DNA from: Excoecaria cochinchinensis
Taxonomy: Eukaryota; Streptophyta; Magnoliopsida; Malpighiales; Euphorbiaceae
Assembly (NCBI GenBank): GCA_947683425.1
Contig: CANTUQ010000050.1
Coordinates: 8,114,501-8,178,500, forward strand
DNA length: 64,000 nucleotides
Reading direction: 5' to 3'
Part shown: one piece after another, positions 24,880 through 36,180 of the stretch
Position numbering within the stretch: the stretch's first letter is position 1
Layout of the letters: every line of letters starts with the position of its first letter
The notes under the pieces: generated by a model
The model's input: only the letters and a program-made list of their open reading frames with translations
Told to the model about the DNA's origin: nothing
Databases searched by the model: none
Translations under genes and position numbers: made by a program

Positions 24880-25913
24880 GGGTGTGTTCGATAAAGTTTT
24901 ACGTTTTTAGTTTTTTATTTTTAAAATCCAAAAACTATTTTTAGTTTTTGTTATTTATTTTTTAGAAAACTGTTTTATATATTTAAAAATTTTATCATAT
25001 TTTTTTAATTATTCATGTACATTATAATAATGATTTTGCTAGTGGTAATAGCAACAAGGTAGTGTGGTGGCGATAGAGGTGGCGGCGGTGGCGGTGTGGT
25101 TGTGGTGGCAGCAGCGATGTGGTTATGGTGGTAGCAGCGATGTGGTTGTGGAGGTGGTGGTGGCGGCGGCGGCAGTGTGGTGGTAATAGCGGCAGAGATG
25201 TGGTGGCGGCAGCGATGTGGTTATGGTGGTGGCAGCAGTATGGTTGTGGTAGCAGCGACGGAGGTGTGGTGGTGGTAGTGGTGGAGGCATGGTGGCAGCG
25301 ACAGTGTGGTGGTGGCGACTGTAGTGTGATTGTGGTCGTAGCGGCAGTGTGGTTGTGGCGACGGCGGCGTGGTGGTGGAGGCGGTAGCGGTGTGGTGGTG
25401 GAGGCGGCGGCGGTAGTAGCTACAATGTGGTTATGGTGGTGGCGGTGGAGTAGTTGTGGTGGCAGCGACGACAGCGGTGTGGTGGTGGTAGTGGTGGAGG
25501 CGTAGTAGTGGCAACGACCGCGGTGTGGTGGTGGTGGCGGCAGCAGCAGCAATGTAGTTGTGGTGGTGGCGATGGCAGAGGTGTGGTGGTGGTGGTGGTG
25601 ATGGTGGCGACGACGGTATGGTGGCGGCGGCGGTAGTAGCGGTGTGGTGGCAGTGGAGGCAGCAGCGGCGATGGTAGTGAGGCGGTAGTGATGGTGGTGG
25701 CGGTAGCAGTGACGGTGATGATAATAAGGATAAAATAGCAAAATCCTAAAAACCATATTTTGAAGATTTTTATTTTTTGTTTTTTGTATGAAAATCACTT
25801 TTTAAAATTTTTGCAAAAGCTGAAATGGAAAAGAGTTTGCCGAACGTGTTTTGGTTTTATTTTCAAAAATAAAAAATAAAAAACCGAAAACAAAATCCTT
25901 CCCGAATGCACCC
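24880..25913. mobile_element. Tourist-like (PIF/Harbinger) MITE, 1,034 bp
   Basis: Flanked by the 3-bp duplication TAA (24877-24879 and 25914-25916) typical of PIF/Harbinger. The ends are GGGTGTGTTCGATAAAG and, as the reverse complement of the right, GGGTGCATTCGGGAAGG. Similarity continues into TTTTTAGTTTTTTATTTTT / TTCGGTTTTTTATTTTTTA. It carries no transposase. Its centre is a G/T-rich minisatellite (25040-25730). Empty-site homology with module copy C supports these borders. Confidence 0.8.
25040..25730. repeat. G/T-skewed (GTGGTGGCG)n minisatellite
   Basis: Irregular reiteration of GTGGTGGTGGCGGCAGC/GATGTGGTTGTGG units. The plus strand is rich in G and T with few A and isolated C. Translation gives a 258-codon His/Pro/Thr-rich frame on the minus strand and Trp/Val/Gly-rich frames on the plus strand; these are repeat artefacts. 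Confidence 0.9.
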
Positions 25914-26199
25914 TAAAGTACCAAGATTTTTTTTTTTTTTTACAAGTTTGAAGGCCTAAATGATGTGTTAAGCCTAAAATCTTATAAAAATTTAACTTTC
26001 TATATATATATGATACAATGAAATAATAAATAAAGAGTAATGAAATAAAATTGTTGATAGATAACCTTCTATATCAATTAATGAATTTTTTTAAAATATA
26101 TTTTTAGTATTTCATTCATCGAAATTCTAAGGTAATTGGCCTAATTACTCATTGTGAATTTGTTAAAGACCTAACGAATTATTTGAATTTTTCTTTTTA

Positions 26200-26870
26200 C
26201 TCTGGAAAAAGGAATGTGTCTCGAATATATGAAGTTTGTAAGGCCTTTTATTGGGTCGAGGAAATGGCCAAATCCCTCACATCCTATTTATTGCTTCAAG
26301 AAGACATATGAGGGGTTGAATATGCCATTGCTTTTCAATTCTGATGCTAAAGTACAACAAGCTCAAAAGGAAAAAATGGCAATGTGGAGTCTTTTAGCTG
26401 GTCTTCCACCAAATTTCATATTCTCTCTAGCTCAGAGATCACTTCCCTTCAAGATGTTTTCAATAAGATAATTTGTAGGGAAAATACTCCATCCACCCAA
26501 CAAACCAATGTCTTACCTCTTTTTCGATCAAATGAGTCGTTGATTTTGGTGCCACAGATCAAATGACAAGTAATCCTAACACAATCTCTAAATTTCAATC
26601 TCACAAAGCACATTTTCTTGCAACCATGTATGATGGATCAATCTATAACATTGTGGGATTTTGGATTGTTAAACCAACTTTCTCTATTATCTTGACATCT
26701 GTACTAAGTCTACCTAAATTGACTTTTAATTTTATTTCTATGACTAGACTTGCTAGAGACCTTAATTGTTATATCTCACTCTTTCATGGTCATTGCCTCT
26801 TTTCGGGATCTTATGATGATGCATATTATTAGTAAAGGACAGGTATTTGATTGTCTCTACATTCTTGATG
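26200..26870 (+). pseudogene. copia gag and protease remnant
   Basis: The gag part reads MWSLLAGLPPNF and then, after a frameshift, SSSEITSLQDVFNKI, the end of a copia UBN2-type gag domain. The protease follows, with the active-site region VDFGATDQMTSN, where the usual DSGAT has Phe for Ser. Then come ATMYDGSI and FNFISMTRLARDLNCYISLF, the strand that leads to the GAG-pre-integrase region (WLGHPSLPTLMKL at about 26930-26970). Confidence 0.8.
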
Positions 26871-27079
26871 CATGGCTGCCTTAGTTTTTTGCTTGTTCTA
26901 ATGTCACCTCTCCACTTGAAACTTATTGTTGGTTGGGACATCCTTCACTACCTACGTTAATGAAGCTATGCTCTTAGTTCATGATGTATCTTTGTTAGAA
27001 TGTAATTCTTCTTTTGTGTATTAAGATTCTTCTTATGCTCATGCCATTCTGCAAAATAACATCATAATTCATTAGTCTT

Positions 27080-27830
27080 AAAAATAATAAAGGAGCTAAT
27101 TTTGCTTTTGACTTGGTTCATTTTGATATTTGAGGACCTTGTCTTGTTAAGTCTAAAATTGGGTTTAAATATTGTCACTTTTGCGGATATTTTTTTCTTG
27201 AATGACCTAATATATTTTATGAAAAATTGGTGTTAAATGTTTGCTCATTTTTGTAATTTTTACGTTGAATCAACACTCAATTTAATGTTTCTGTTCACAT
27301 GTAGGGAAGTTATAATGTTAACACATACATGTCAGAATCATTTAAGAATTACATAACTTAGCATGAAATTCTTCACCAATCCTCTTGTGTCAATACTTGT
27401 CTTGGAATGGGATTACTGGTCTGAAGAATATACATTGCTTAAGATAGATCGAGCTCTTTTATTCCAAATAGAGGTTCCTAAACAATTTTAGGCTAAGATC
27501 ATATCCATGACATGCTTTTTGATTAATTGCATGCCATCTACAATAGTTAAAAGGATGTTCCTTATAATGTTATTTTTCAAGACAAGTCTCTGTTTTCGAT
27601 AGAACCATGGTTATTTGGTAGCACGTGTTATGTTTAAGATGTGCAGCCTCATGTTACTAAGCTGGATTCAAAAGCTTTAAAGTGTGCCTTTTTTGGACAT
27701 TCTCACCGTCAAAAGGGATACATATGTTATTCTCCTTGAACTTAACAAGTATCTGGTGTTAATTGGCATGGTATTTTCAAAGAACAAACTGTTAATTTCC
27801 TTTCTTTCCACTCTTACAAGTTAGAAGGAG
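27080..27830 (+). pseudogene. copia integrase remnant
   Basis: FDLVHFDIWGPC carries the first integrase Asp, followed by KSKIGFKYCHFFADIF. Later pieces include EVPKQF and AKIIS. Frames shift repeatedly, and stops sit where the family has Trp or Gln. The second Asp and the Glu are not cleanly readable. Confidence 0.65.
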
Positions 27831-28049
27831 GAAGATGAACAGCCTATTTATACTTTAACATCTCTTAGAGATTCTATTGATGTTAATGCATCTTATGCAT
27901 CCTCTAATTATTTGATTAGGCCACCAGCAACTAGTGTTCTTCCAACACCAATAAGGCCACCAATTGTTCAAGTTTTTTCTAAAATATAAAAGACCAGTGA
28001 TACATGTCCTGCACCAACACCTTCATCATTTAATCATCCTCAATATGAC

Positions 28050-29738
28050 CTAATCTTTCCGTTGCTCTTCATAAAGGTAAATGCCAGTGCACCATTCCTA
28101 AATCTACTTATCCCATTGCTATTTTTATTTCCTATGATTACATATTTCCTTATCTAGCTCTTTAATTGCATATCTAGAATCTATCTTTGTTTCAAAGATC
28201 TTGTTAAGAAGGCTTTGAGCTACCTTAGGTGGTATGATGCTATGCTTGAGGAGTCTTAGATGAAAAACACACTTGGGATTAGTGGATTTGCCTAAAGGAA
28301 AGAAAGTTATGAATTGGGATTAGTGGATTTGCCTAAAGGAAAGAAAGTTATGAATTTCAATTGGGTCTTTATAGTCAAAGTTAAGCCAAATGATTATATA
28401 ACTCGACTTAAAGCCAAATTTTTTACTAAAAGATATTCTTAGATTTATTAGGTTAACTATTATGATACCTTATTCTTAGTGGCCACAATAACTTTTGTTC
28501 TTCTTTTCATATCCTTAGCAGCTTCTCAAAACTGGCCTTTACAGCAGGTGTATATCATGAATTCATTCATTTATAGTGATCTCCAAGAAGAGTATTGGAA
28601 AACACCAATTGTATATATGGAGCAACTACCTGGGTTTGTTGCTTAGGAGAAGTATAAAAAAGTTTATTATTTGAAGATATATTGTATGGTCTGAAACAGA
28701 GTCGTCGTGCCTTATTTGACAAGTTTAATAAGTTAGTTCATGAGTTTGGACTGAAGAAAAGCAAGTTTAATAACTCTGTCTCTTATAGACAATGTCCAAC
28801 TATCATTACAAACAAGTTTAACGATATTGTTATAATAGGAGATGATAGTGCAATCTCTTAAGTCATTTGCATGTCAAGTTTTGTACAAAAGACTTGAAAA
28901 AACAGAAGTATTTCTAAGGAGTAGAGGTAGCAAAAAGTAAGAAAGGGATTTTCTATGAAGAAAATATGTTCTTGATTTGCTTGTATAGACCAAAATAATA
29001 AGAGTCAAGCCATATAGCACACCGATGGTACCTAATGTACACCTTACAAAAGATGGTGGGGATCCACTTGACAATCCAGAAAGGTATAAGAGGTTGGTTG
29101 GGAAATTAAATTATCTCACTATGATTCATCCAAATATTTTATATGTAGTCAATATTATTAGTCAGTCTATGTTGCACTTATAGTCCAACATTAATGAGCT
29201 CTGAAACATATTATTTGTTACTTGAGATGAGCCCTTGAACTTAGCATGTTACACAACAATCATGAACACACTCACATTGAATGCTTTGCAAATGCTAATC
29301 GGGTTGAATCCAAAATTGATAAAAGATCCACTATAGATTATTGATTTTTGTCAGTGAAAATTTAGTGTCGTGGACAAATAAAAATAAAAAGTAGATTTTG
29401 GATCTCAATCCATTTCAGAGTCCGTACAATACGCAAGTGAAGTTTTATAGATCCATTGCCTTTTAACTAAGATTGGTTTTAAACTTTTGTTACCAGTAAA
29501 ACTTTGGTGTGATAATCAAACCGTTTTTCACATTATTGCAAATCCATTATATCATAAAAGAACCAATCACATAGAAGTTAATTGTCACTTTATCCATCAA
29601 AAGATTCAAAAGAACTTGATTTCTATTAATATGTAAAGATAGAAGAGCAATTAAATGATATATTCATGAAAGATAAATGGAACTCACGTCTAATGTAGTT
29701 TTAACAGCCTAGATATAATAAACATGTTTGCAACATAT
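28050..29738 (+). pseudogene. copia reverse transcriptase and RNase H remnant
   Basis: RT starts around ALSYLRWYDAM, then NFNWVFIVKVKPNDYITRLK, and the catalytic region appears as FNDIVIIGDD where YVDDI is usual. RNase H pieces lie at about 29250-29640 (KLWCDNQTVFHIIANP, then RTNHIEVNCHFIHQKI), ending close to the polypurine tract. A 41-bp tandem duplication breaks the frame at 28273-28354. Confidence 0.75.
28273..28354. repeat. 41-bp tandem duplication inside the copia RT
   Basis: Two head-to-tail copies of a unit starting TTGGGATTAGTGGATTTGCC. As 41 is not a multiple of 3, it shifts the reading frame. Confidence 0.95.
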
Positions 29739-29748
29739 TGAGAGTGAG

Positions 29749-29960
29749 TGTCACATATTGTATAAGATGTTGTACAGTTGCCCTTCCTAATTCAGGAGGT
29801 AATAATAGGTACGATCCTTAGGGATCAATGCAGATTATTTTTTTTTTTTTTAGTCTATAAATGCATAAATACCTATACCCTTGAACAAAATAACACACAA
29901 AAATTCTTCCATGTATTTCTGGTCTATTTCAATCTGCAATCGCTCCAATTTGTTCAAATG
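29749..29960 (+). mobile_element. Partial 3' LTR of the copia element
   Basis: Begins TGTCACATATTG right after the polypurine tract. A TATA-like CTATAAATG lies at about 29860, as in copia LTR promoters. No CA end with a matching duplication was found, so the right border is approximate. Confidence 0.5.
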
Positions 29961-30405
29961 CCAAATCTTTCCAACTCCTGGTCTCATGTCCCAAAACAAT
30001 ATATAGATAATCATGCTTTTTATTCAAAGGCGATAAGAGTTCAAGAAAATGGTACCCATTCACAGAATAGGGCACTGTACGCAATCAACGTAACAACCAC
30101 TTTGAAACCCTGGTCTAGTTGAAAAGCTGAATTTTGAGAAAACAATTCAGAAGTGGAACCAAAACAAGGTGCAAATACAATGTAACAAGGATTTTATCCC
30201 TCCCTTTCCTTGAAGAAAATGATAAAAGAACACAAAATTCATGCAGCAAAATACATTTGTAAATTGGTCATTTGTGCACAAACAACTATGCCCCACCTTT
30301 TCTTGGCAGGACTAATACTTTTGACACGCAATATTCACAACTCATCATAAATTTCAAGCTCTCCTCTGCATGCAACTTCTAATTGGATACATGTTTGCAC
30401 ACCAC
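29961..30405. other. 3' flank of ARPC3
   Basis: Contains the likely ARPC3 3'UTR on the minus strand (below 30405) and nothing else recognisable. The 114-codon plus-strand frame starting at 29778 spans the LTR remnant and is not a gene. Confidence 0.5.
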
Positions 30406-32139
30406 TCAAAGAGCAATAACATTCATAAATTTTCTCTTGGCAAATGCCAACCACCATTTGTTTGGAGTCCCATTGAATCTATATGCAACACTGAGTAATC
30501 TCCCACTTGTCTCTTCCCTTATCTGCTTCAGATAATCTCTGAACAGCTCTGCATGTAAGAATTCAATAGCACATATATAACCAAAGAAACTTAGTTCACC
30601 AAATGTCAAAGCAGTCAGTTAGTAACATGGAAAGGCAAACCCAAAACTCACTATCCAAAACCAAGGATCCAAATAGATAGAACATTTCAGAATTATGGTC
30701 TCGTATATATATTCCTCTTACAGTTTTTGAAATTACTACTTTTCATGTTATTTACCACAATAAGTTTGGGTTCCATAATACTTAGACCATTTTATAATTT
30801 AATATTGTTACTCTAACAGGTACATTATTAGCAATGGTATTGATATAAGAATAATATCTTCGAATCATAAGCCCATACATACAAAATATTCCTTGAAAAG
30901 ATGTTGCAGAAATCATAAGCAACAAGATCAGAAAGCATAGTATGACCTACTTCTGCAAATGTAAATGAAAAGAACACGAGAAAGTTTGAGCTTACTATAT
31001 GTTGCAGCAACAAAGAAACTGAGACAGAAAATTCGATTAAATAAGATTGGATGATAGCAATGAAGTTGATAAACAAAAATCTTTGAAGCATTCTAACCAA
31101 AGCATCATCTAAACGATAGCTTATAGTGAAGAAATTACAGATCCTACAGCAACACATATGGCAGCATAGAGGAAAATAAGATAGTCAATAATCTAAATAC
31201 ACTTCTCAAAATTACGCAATTTGGACATGAAGGAACATCACCTGCTTCCTTTTGAGATTCAGGACTCACAAAAAGGCCAGGAAAAGGAAAACCAGACTCT
31301 CCAGGCACAGGAACCTTCTCAAGACCCAAATTAATAATTGCCTTGGTCCCTTCAGCCAACGTTCTGCATCCTTCAAGCCTCTTCAAAGCCACATTGATAT
31401 AAAATGTTAAATAAATAAGAAGCTTATCAGCTGGGCTTTTAATATCAAAGTTTCTGAAGAAAACATTGGCACGAAAGAATGTGATTGCTTCATCAACAAT
31501 ATCAGTTGTATCTGCATAAAAGCACAAAAGCCAATTACATACACTGAAGAGCTTCCAGAAAATGACAAATTATTAAAAAACCAATAGGGACATTAAAAAA
31601 AAAAATTATAACCTTGTTCTGAAACTGGGGCAGGACCCTTTATATGGCTTTTCAAAGGAAGTAAAGGGCATCCGCAGGCTTTTGCAACTCCTTGCTCATC
31701 CACAAAGCTAGAGTGATAAACCTGACATGGCAGTCATCCTTCTAAATATATGAGCTAGATCTAGAGGTTATTAAAAAAAAAGTATAAATATATGAACTTA
31801 ATAGTCATAAAGAATTCCTATTTACAAAACAAACATGAGGCATAATCATACACAACGCCAACAACAACAACCAACCCTTAATCCCGTACTACATTGGGTT
31901 GGCTATATGGGTTTTGTCTCCAAAGGTATAACCACACAATTTTCTAAATTCGAAAAGGATATTTTGATGAGATCTTAGATACACTACCATAAAATAAAAA
32001 ATGAAAGCTTTATCAAGCTCAAATCAATAAATTGCAAAGCCAGAGTCAAAATAATTAAATCCAAGATATGTATTACTGTTTGCTAAAATAAATTTTTAGA
32101 AAAATATCCCAGCACAAAACAAACTAGATTGGATACCAT
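30406..32139 (-). CDS. ARPC3: Actin-related protein 2/3 complex subunit 3 (p21-Arc)
   Basis: Subunit of the seven-protein Arp2/3 complex that nucleates branched actin filaments; in plants it acts with SCAR/WAVE in trichome and pavement-cell shaping. Coding exons on the minus strand are 32139-32137 (the ATG alone), 31721-31613, 31511-31242 and 30548-30406, all GT-AG, giving 525 nt or 174 residues, the family length. Visible family sequence: VYHSSFVDEQGVAKACGCPL, GPAPVSEQ, DIVDEAITFFRANVFFRNFD, IKSPADKLLIYLTFYINVAL, VPGESGFPFPGLF, LFRDYLKQIREETSGRLL, and the C-terminus NKWWLAFAKRKFMNVIAL. The ATG exon starts at 32183 after an acceptor, so a further upstream 5'UTR exon is needed (about 34741-34870). 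No defects were seen. Confidence 0.95.
31849..31925. repeat. Au-SINE-like fragment
   Basis: CAACAACAACCAACCCTTAA followed by TTGGGTTGGCTATATGGGT resembles part of the widespread plant Au SINE. It lies within intron 1 of ARPC3. Only about 75 bp are recognisable and neither element border was found. Confidence 0.5.
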
Positions 32140-34969
32140 TTCTTGTAAGGAATGAAGTGATTCCTTCAGCCAGTAAATTATACCTGAAACAATCATAAGC
32201 ATGACTTTCAGTTATGGTTATTGATCAATAATCACTTTGAAAATGAAAAGATTCAAATGAATTAAAATCAATAAAAATCACTCTATTTTTCAGTTTTAGA
32301 CATTGAACTTACCTTAAATTTCACTAAGGAAGAAGCACAGATGAGATTGCGAGGAAATTGAGAAGCTGAGACAATCTCAGAAATGCAGTTGCCTTGACCT
32401 TCGGTGAATGGAACTAATTGAATTACTGTTACAACAAAGAAGAGGGCAGTGAAATAAGCATTCCTCAATAAAATGAGAACACGTCCAAAAAGAAAAGGGA
32501 AGTTGGGGGGGGAGGGGGGGGGGAAATTTAATATTTATATAAAAAAGAAATTACACTATATGGTTTTATTGCCTTCTCTTGTAAAGTGAATAATTTCAAT
32601 ATCAATAATAATGTAAACAAATGTGGCTATATTTTTAATTTTAATAGCTTAATTGCATCAGATAAGAATTGGTGCAGTCTCTCATCAGAATATCTTTTAA
32701 ATACTTAACAACTGTCAGTCTTTTTTTTTTTTTTTTGGCAGGGATTCATATAAAACAAAATTTGTCATGTAAAAAAAACAGGATTTCTATATCTAACTAA
32801 TTGCATGTTCAAGATTTTCAGTTTTTTCTTTAATTATGTAAGATCAAAAATTTTGTCCTAAGAAAGAGAGCAGACAAATGGTTCAAGTCGTAAAAGGGTT
32901 ATTATGTCCGCATTGGGTCACCACCAAGTGGATCCAAATGGGTGGGTCGGCTCACAGGTTGACCCATTTGTTTTTTTCCAAAACCTTTACATTATAAATG
33001 GGCCTTTAATTTAGAAAATGCCTACAATAGTACAGCAAATGTTTCCTATTTAACAAAATAATTATGACATCTGTCACATTTTCCTTCCTCCATCCATTGG
33101 ATTGTTTTTCTGCCTGAACCTATACCATTATACCAAAATGGAAGAAATTCCCTCAACATGGATGGCGAGATAGATGCCAGTGCATAAAGTGCACTTTCAG
33201 TAACAAAATTTACATTTCCTTTAGCACTCAGGAACTATTAATTGAAATTGCCATTTTCCTTCTCTTAGAGAGCGACATATAACTATAAGAGTGAGATTTT
33301 GTCTCTGCAGATATTGGATACTCATCAGTTGCAAAGATTAATTTTTAAAAACCAAGAAAACATCAAAGTTAAATAAACTAGTTTGGCTACTTACTACAAC
33401 CTGATTTATGGAATTAGACTTAAACTGATTGAGAATAATTCTCAGCAAATATAGCATTGCCTCAAGCAATGCACAGACAAGAGCAAAAGCATTTTCTAAT
33501 TAAAAGTAACTGTTGCACCTTTTGTTAGTGATTTATTCATTATTTGTTTCTTAAATAAACTCGCACTAGCTCTTCTTATAGCCAGATTCATCTTAAATTG
33601 AGCCATATATTGTTTATATCTGAGTAGAAGTAATTGAAATGATGAATACAAGGAACTGTTAACAAGTTGTCTGTAAAGCTCTCAGTCATTTTTCATGTTA
33701 ATTTTCAGTCGAGATGAATTCACCATCAACCATCATGCAACTTCAGTTAGTAACACGGGATGATTTATCATGTAATCCAAAATTAAAACAGTTTACAAGA
33801 TTAACAACATCCAAGAGAACAAAGTCATGTCCAGTACAACCAATATTCCATACAAACAAGCTTCAATATTACTAATAACTAACAAGTATGGCCAATTGCA
33901 AACAAGCTTCAAGGCCGCAACTTTCGGATTGATAATTCAATTATTCAAACTGTAACTCGATAATTAATTGAAACTGACAAATTAGATATCACATTTGATG
34001 ACTAAAACAAAGTTAATTTCCCAAGATTTCCAAAAGTAATAAAGAAAAAAAAAATCACCTTCTCTATAGATTCTAGCAACTGACACAGCCCCCATATTTA
34101 ATCTTACCAACAGCATGCTTGTATCTTTGCAGCATAGCATCATGGATTTCATCACATAAACGACAACCAAAAAGGCCCTTAATATCAAGTCACCAATCTC
34201 ACCAATAAAACAATCAAGTTAAATTTCCTTAAAAATGCTGCATTGAAAGCTCCTAAACATTGCAAAAAACCAAATCGAAAAAGACACAACCAAAACCCAA
34301 TCTCAAATCAAACTCCAGAACCACCAAAAAGCAACACCAAACAATTTAAAGAGCAGAAATTGAACCTTAAAGAGCAAAATAAGTTCAATAAGCTGATTTA
34401 TTGAGAAATCACAGAAACAATTTAAAATATTACCAAAGGAGCAACTTATTACCACCCTAGTTTCAATTTTACTATCAAAGCAAATGATAAAAGAAGCAAT
34501 GACAAAAGAAAGAGCGAAAGAGACGATTACTATAAGCTTAGGCATCTTAATTAAACAGAAACCGTGAATGGTTAGAGCAAAATACATAAATATACCTTTA
34601 ACACATGTTCACAATTAGACAGATATGAAGTGAAAAAGGAATCAGATGATTGAAATCACAATCAACTAATCATATACACAAGAATGAAATTCACAATAAA
34701 CCCTATAATTTCGAAGCAATTAGGGGAATAGAACTAACCTTAAGTGGTTGCTGGTGACCGAAGTTGGCTCAGATACGTCGGTTCAATGTTGGTGACAGGT
34801 GACCGTCGATGAAGAGAGAAAACCAGAGAAAGAGAATCAGAGACTAAAGAGAGAGAGATGATGTTTTTGTGTTGTTCCTTAGGGGTCATGTGGTAATGTG
34901 GGTCAATCCATAACCCAAATTCATTTGGGTTGACCCGTAGAATTTTTTCGGATCAGGCTATGAATCGGG
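32140..34969 (-). promoter_or_regulatory. 5'UTR exons, leader intron and promoter side of ARPC3
   Basis: On the minus strand the leader exon near 34870-34741 ends in the donor CTTAAG|GTTAGT. The ATG exon starts at 32183 after TGTTTCAG, which implies a leader intron of about 2.56 kb. The intron holds a poly-G tract at about 32507-32523. A patch at about 34180-34080 on the minus strand reads like coding sequence (GLFGCRLCDEIHDAMLQRY followed by a GTAAG donor); I do not recognise it and it may be a gene scrap. Open frames at 32283-32468, 33982-34188 and 34303-34587 are not supported as genes. Confidence 0.5.
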
Positions 34970-35677
34970 TAGGAATGTGCATCGAGTGGGTTCAGTCAAG
35001 TCAACCCGAACCGAACCCAATTAACCCGAGTCCCGAACTTTACCTAAAATCACACCCGACCGATCCTAACTTATATTAGGGCCCCAAACCGAAATACCCG
35101 AAAGTTTTCGGGCCCCGACCCGACAAATCCGAACAAACGAAATTCTATTTTTTTAATTAAAAATATTCTTTTATTTAAAAATTAAAGATGAACACACTGG
35201 AAAAATCGAAACAGTTTAAAAATATCCTGATCTCAAATCATGCATTTACAGGAATTTCTTTCTTTTTCTTAACTTAATCAAAGTTTTTCCCTTTAATTTA
35301 CACAATAAACCAGAAAATCAACACATATCTCATATCAACACAATTCAATAACATAAACAATCACAAAGCAAAATCAATCACAAATCTGAAATATTAGCAC
35401 TAAATGAAAAAAATAACTTGAAAAAATAAAAATAATCACAGATCTAAGATCTAAGATCTCAACAATAAATGAAAGGAAAAAAAAAAAAGAAGATATTTCA
35501 TCACATATCTTCCAAACTAGATCCCTCCAGATTTTGGTTTTGTGGTCTTCCCTTTGTCCTTTTCTCTGCTTCTCACTGGAAGAGCGACAAGCGATCGGCC
35601 GGCAATGACAATCTCAGGAGGAGATGGAACCAAAGAGAGAGAGGAAGGGGGGGGAGACGAAAGGTGAGAGAGAGGAT

Positions 35678-35710
<33 letters not shown>

Positions 35711-35910
35711 GAAAGGTGAGAGAGAGAGAGAGCAAAAGACAGAGAAAAAGCAAAAAACCAAAAAAAAGCTTATATATGTAATAAATTCGGTCGGGTTCGG
35801 GGGTTTTAAACCGACCCGAAATATCTGAATTTTGTATAACTGACCCGACCCGAACAACTAATTCGGGTCGGGTTTCTTGGGTTCAACGTGTCGAATTTTG
35901 TACACCCCTA
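34970..35910. mobile_element. hAT-type MITE, 941 bp, upstream of ARPC3
   Basis: The ends are TAGGAATGTGCA and TGTACACCCCTA (reverse complement TAGGGGTGTACA), flanked by 8-bp duplications GAATCGGG (34962-34969) and AAATCGGG (35911-35918), 7 of 8 identical. Sub-terminal arms are rich in CCCGACCCGA / TCGGGTCGGGT motifs in opposite orientation. The interior is AT-rich except for a poly-G block. No transposase. Confidence 0.82.
35647..35731. repeat. Poly-G tract (31 G) with duplicated flanks
   Basis: An uninterrupted run of about 31 G lies at 35678-35708. GACGAAAGGTGAGAGAGA occurs on both sides, so the tract and its flank look like a slipped duplication. Pro-rich and Gly-rich open frames across it on both strands are artefacts. 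Exact run length may be an assembly estimate. Confidence 0.85.
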
Positions 35911-35918
35911 AAATCGGG

Positions 35919-36180
35919 TGTGGATTGCCAGGTTAATATGTAAGGGCTCTTTACATAATTATACACAAAAAAAAAAATAACAAAATAAATAACGCTTTCA
36001 AAATATTTAAAAAATACAACATTTTAAACTTTTGATTTCATTTATTCAATTTTTCTTTTCAAAATAACACTTTTACGTATTATCGAAACAAAAAAAACCA
36101 CTTTCCTTATTTTGTTTCTCGCTTTCCTATTTCGTTTCCCCTTTCTCACTTTCCTATTTCGTTTTCCTTCACCTACTCTC
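35919..36180. other. AT-rich spacer
   Basis: Short AT-rich stretch between the hAT MITE and the POLD3-like leader. No feature was recognised, although GGGCTCTTTACATAATTATA at about 35944 could be a transposon end. Confidence 0.4.

Larger units (their letters stand above)
24790..25980. repeat. Copy D of the dispersed module, split by a Tourist-like MITE
   Basis: Left half GGTAAATAATTGCAAATATT and GTGTAAAAAGTGATTTTAAG; right half TTTTACAAGTTTGAAGGCC and AAATGATGTGTTAA. Removing the MITE (24880-25913) and one TAA joins the two halves into a unit parallel to copy C. Confidence 0.5.
26190..29748 (+). mobile_element. Decayed Ty1/copia retrotransposon, 5'-truncated
   Basis: Domains appear in copia order (gag, protease, integrase, RT, RNase H), all on the plus strand. 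They end in a purine-rich TTGAGAGTGAG (29738-29748) directly before a TGTCACATATTG LTR start. No 5' LTR or primer-binding site was seen, so the left end is missing. All frames are broken by many stops and frameshifts. Confidence 0.85.

Noticed and set aside
25022..25798. 258-codon His/Pro-rich open frame (minus) and Trp/Gly-rich frames (plus)
   Set aside because: They are translations of a GTGGTGGCG minisatellite inside a non-coding MITE; no domain, no plausible start context.
34303..34587. 94-codon hydrophobic frame that could be a secreted peptide
   Set aside because: Lies in the T-rich leader intron of ARPC3, with no family match or splice support.
35469..35857. Gly-rich and Pro-rich frames on both strands
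   Set aside because: Created by the poly-G tract in a hAT MITE.
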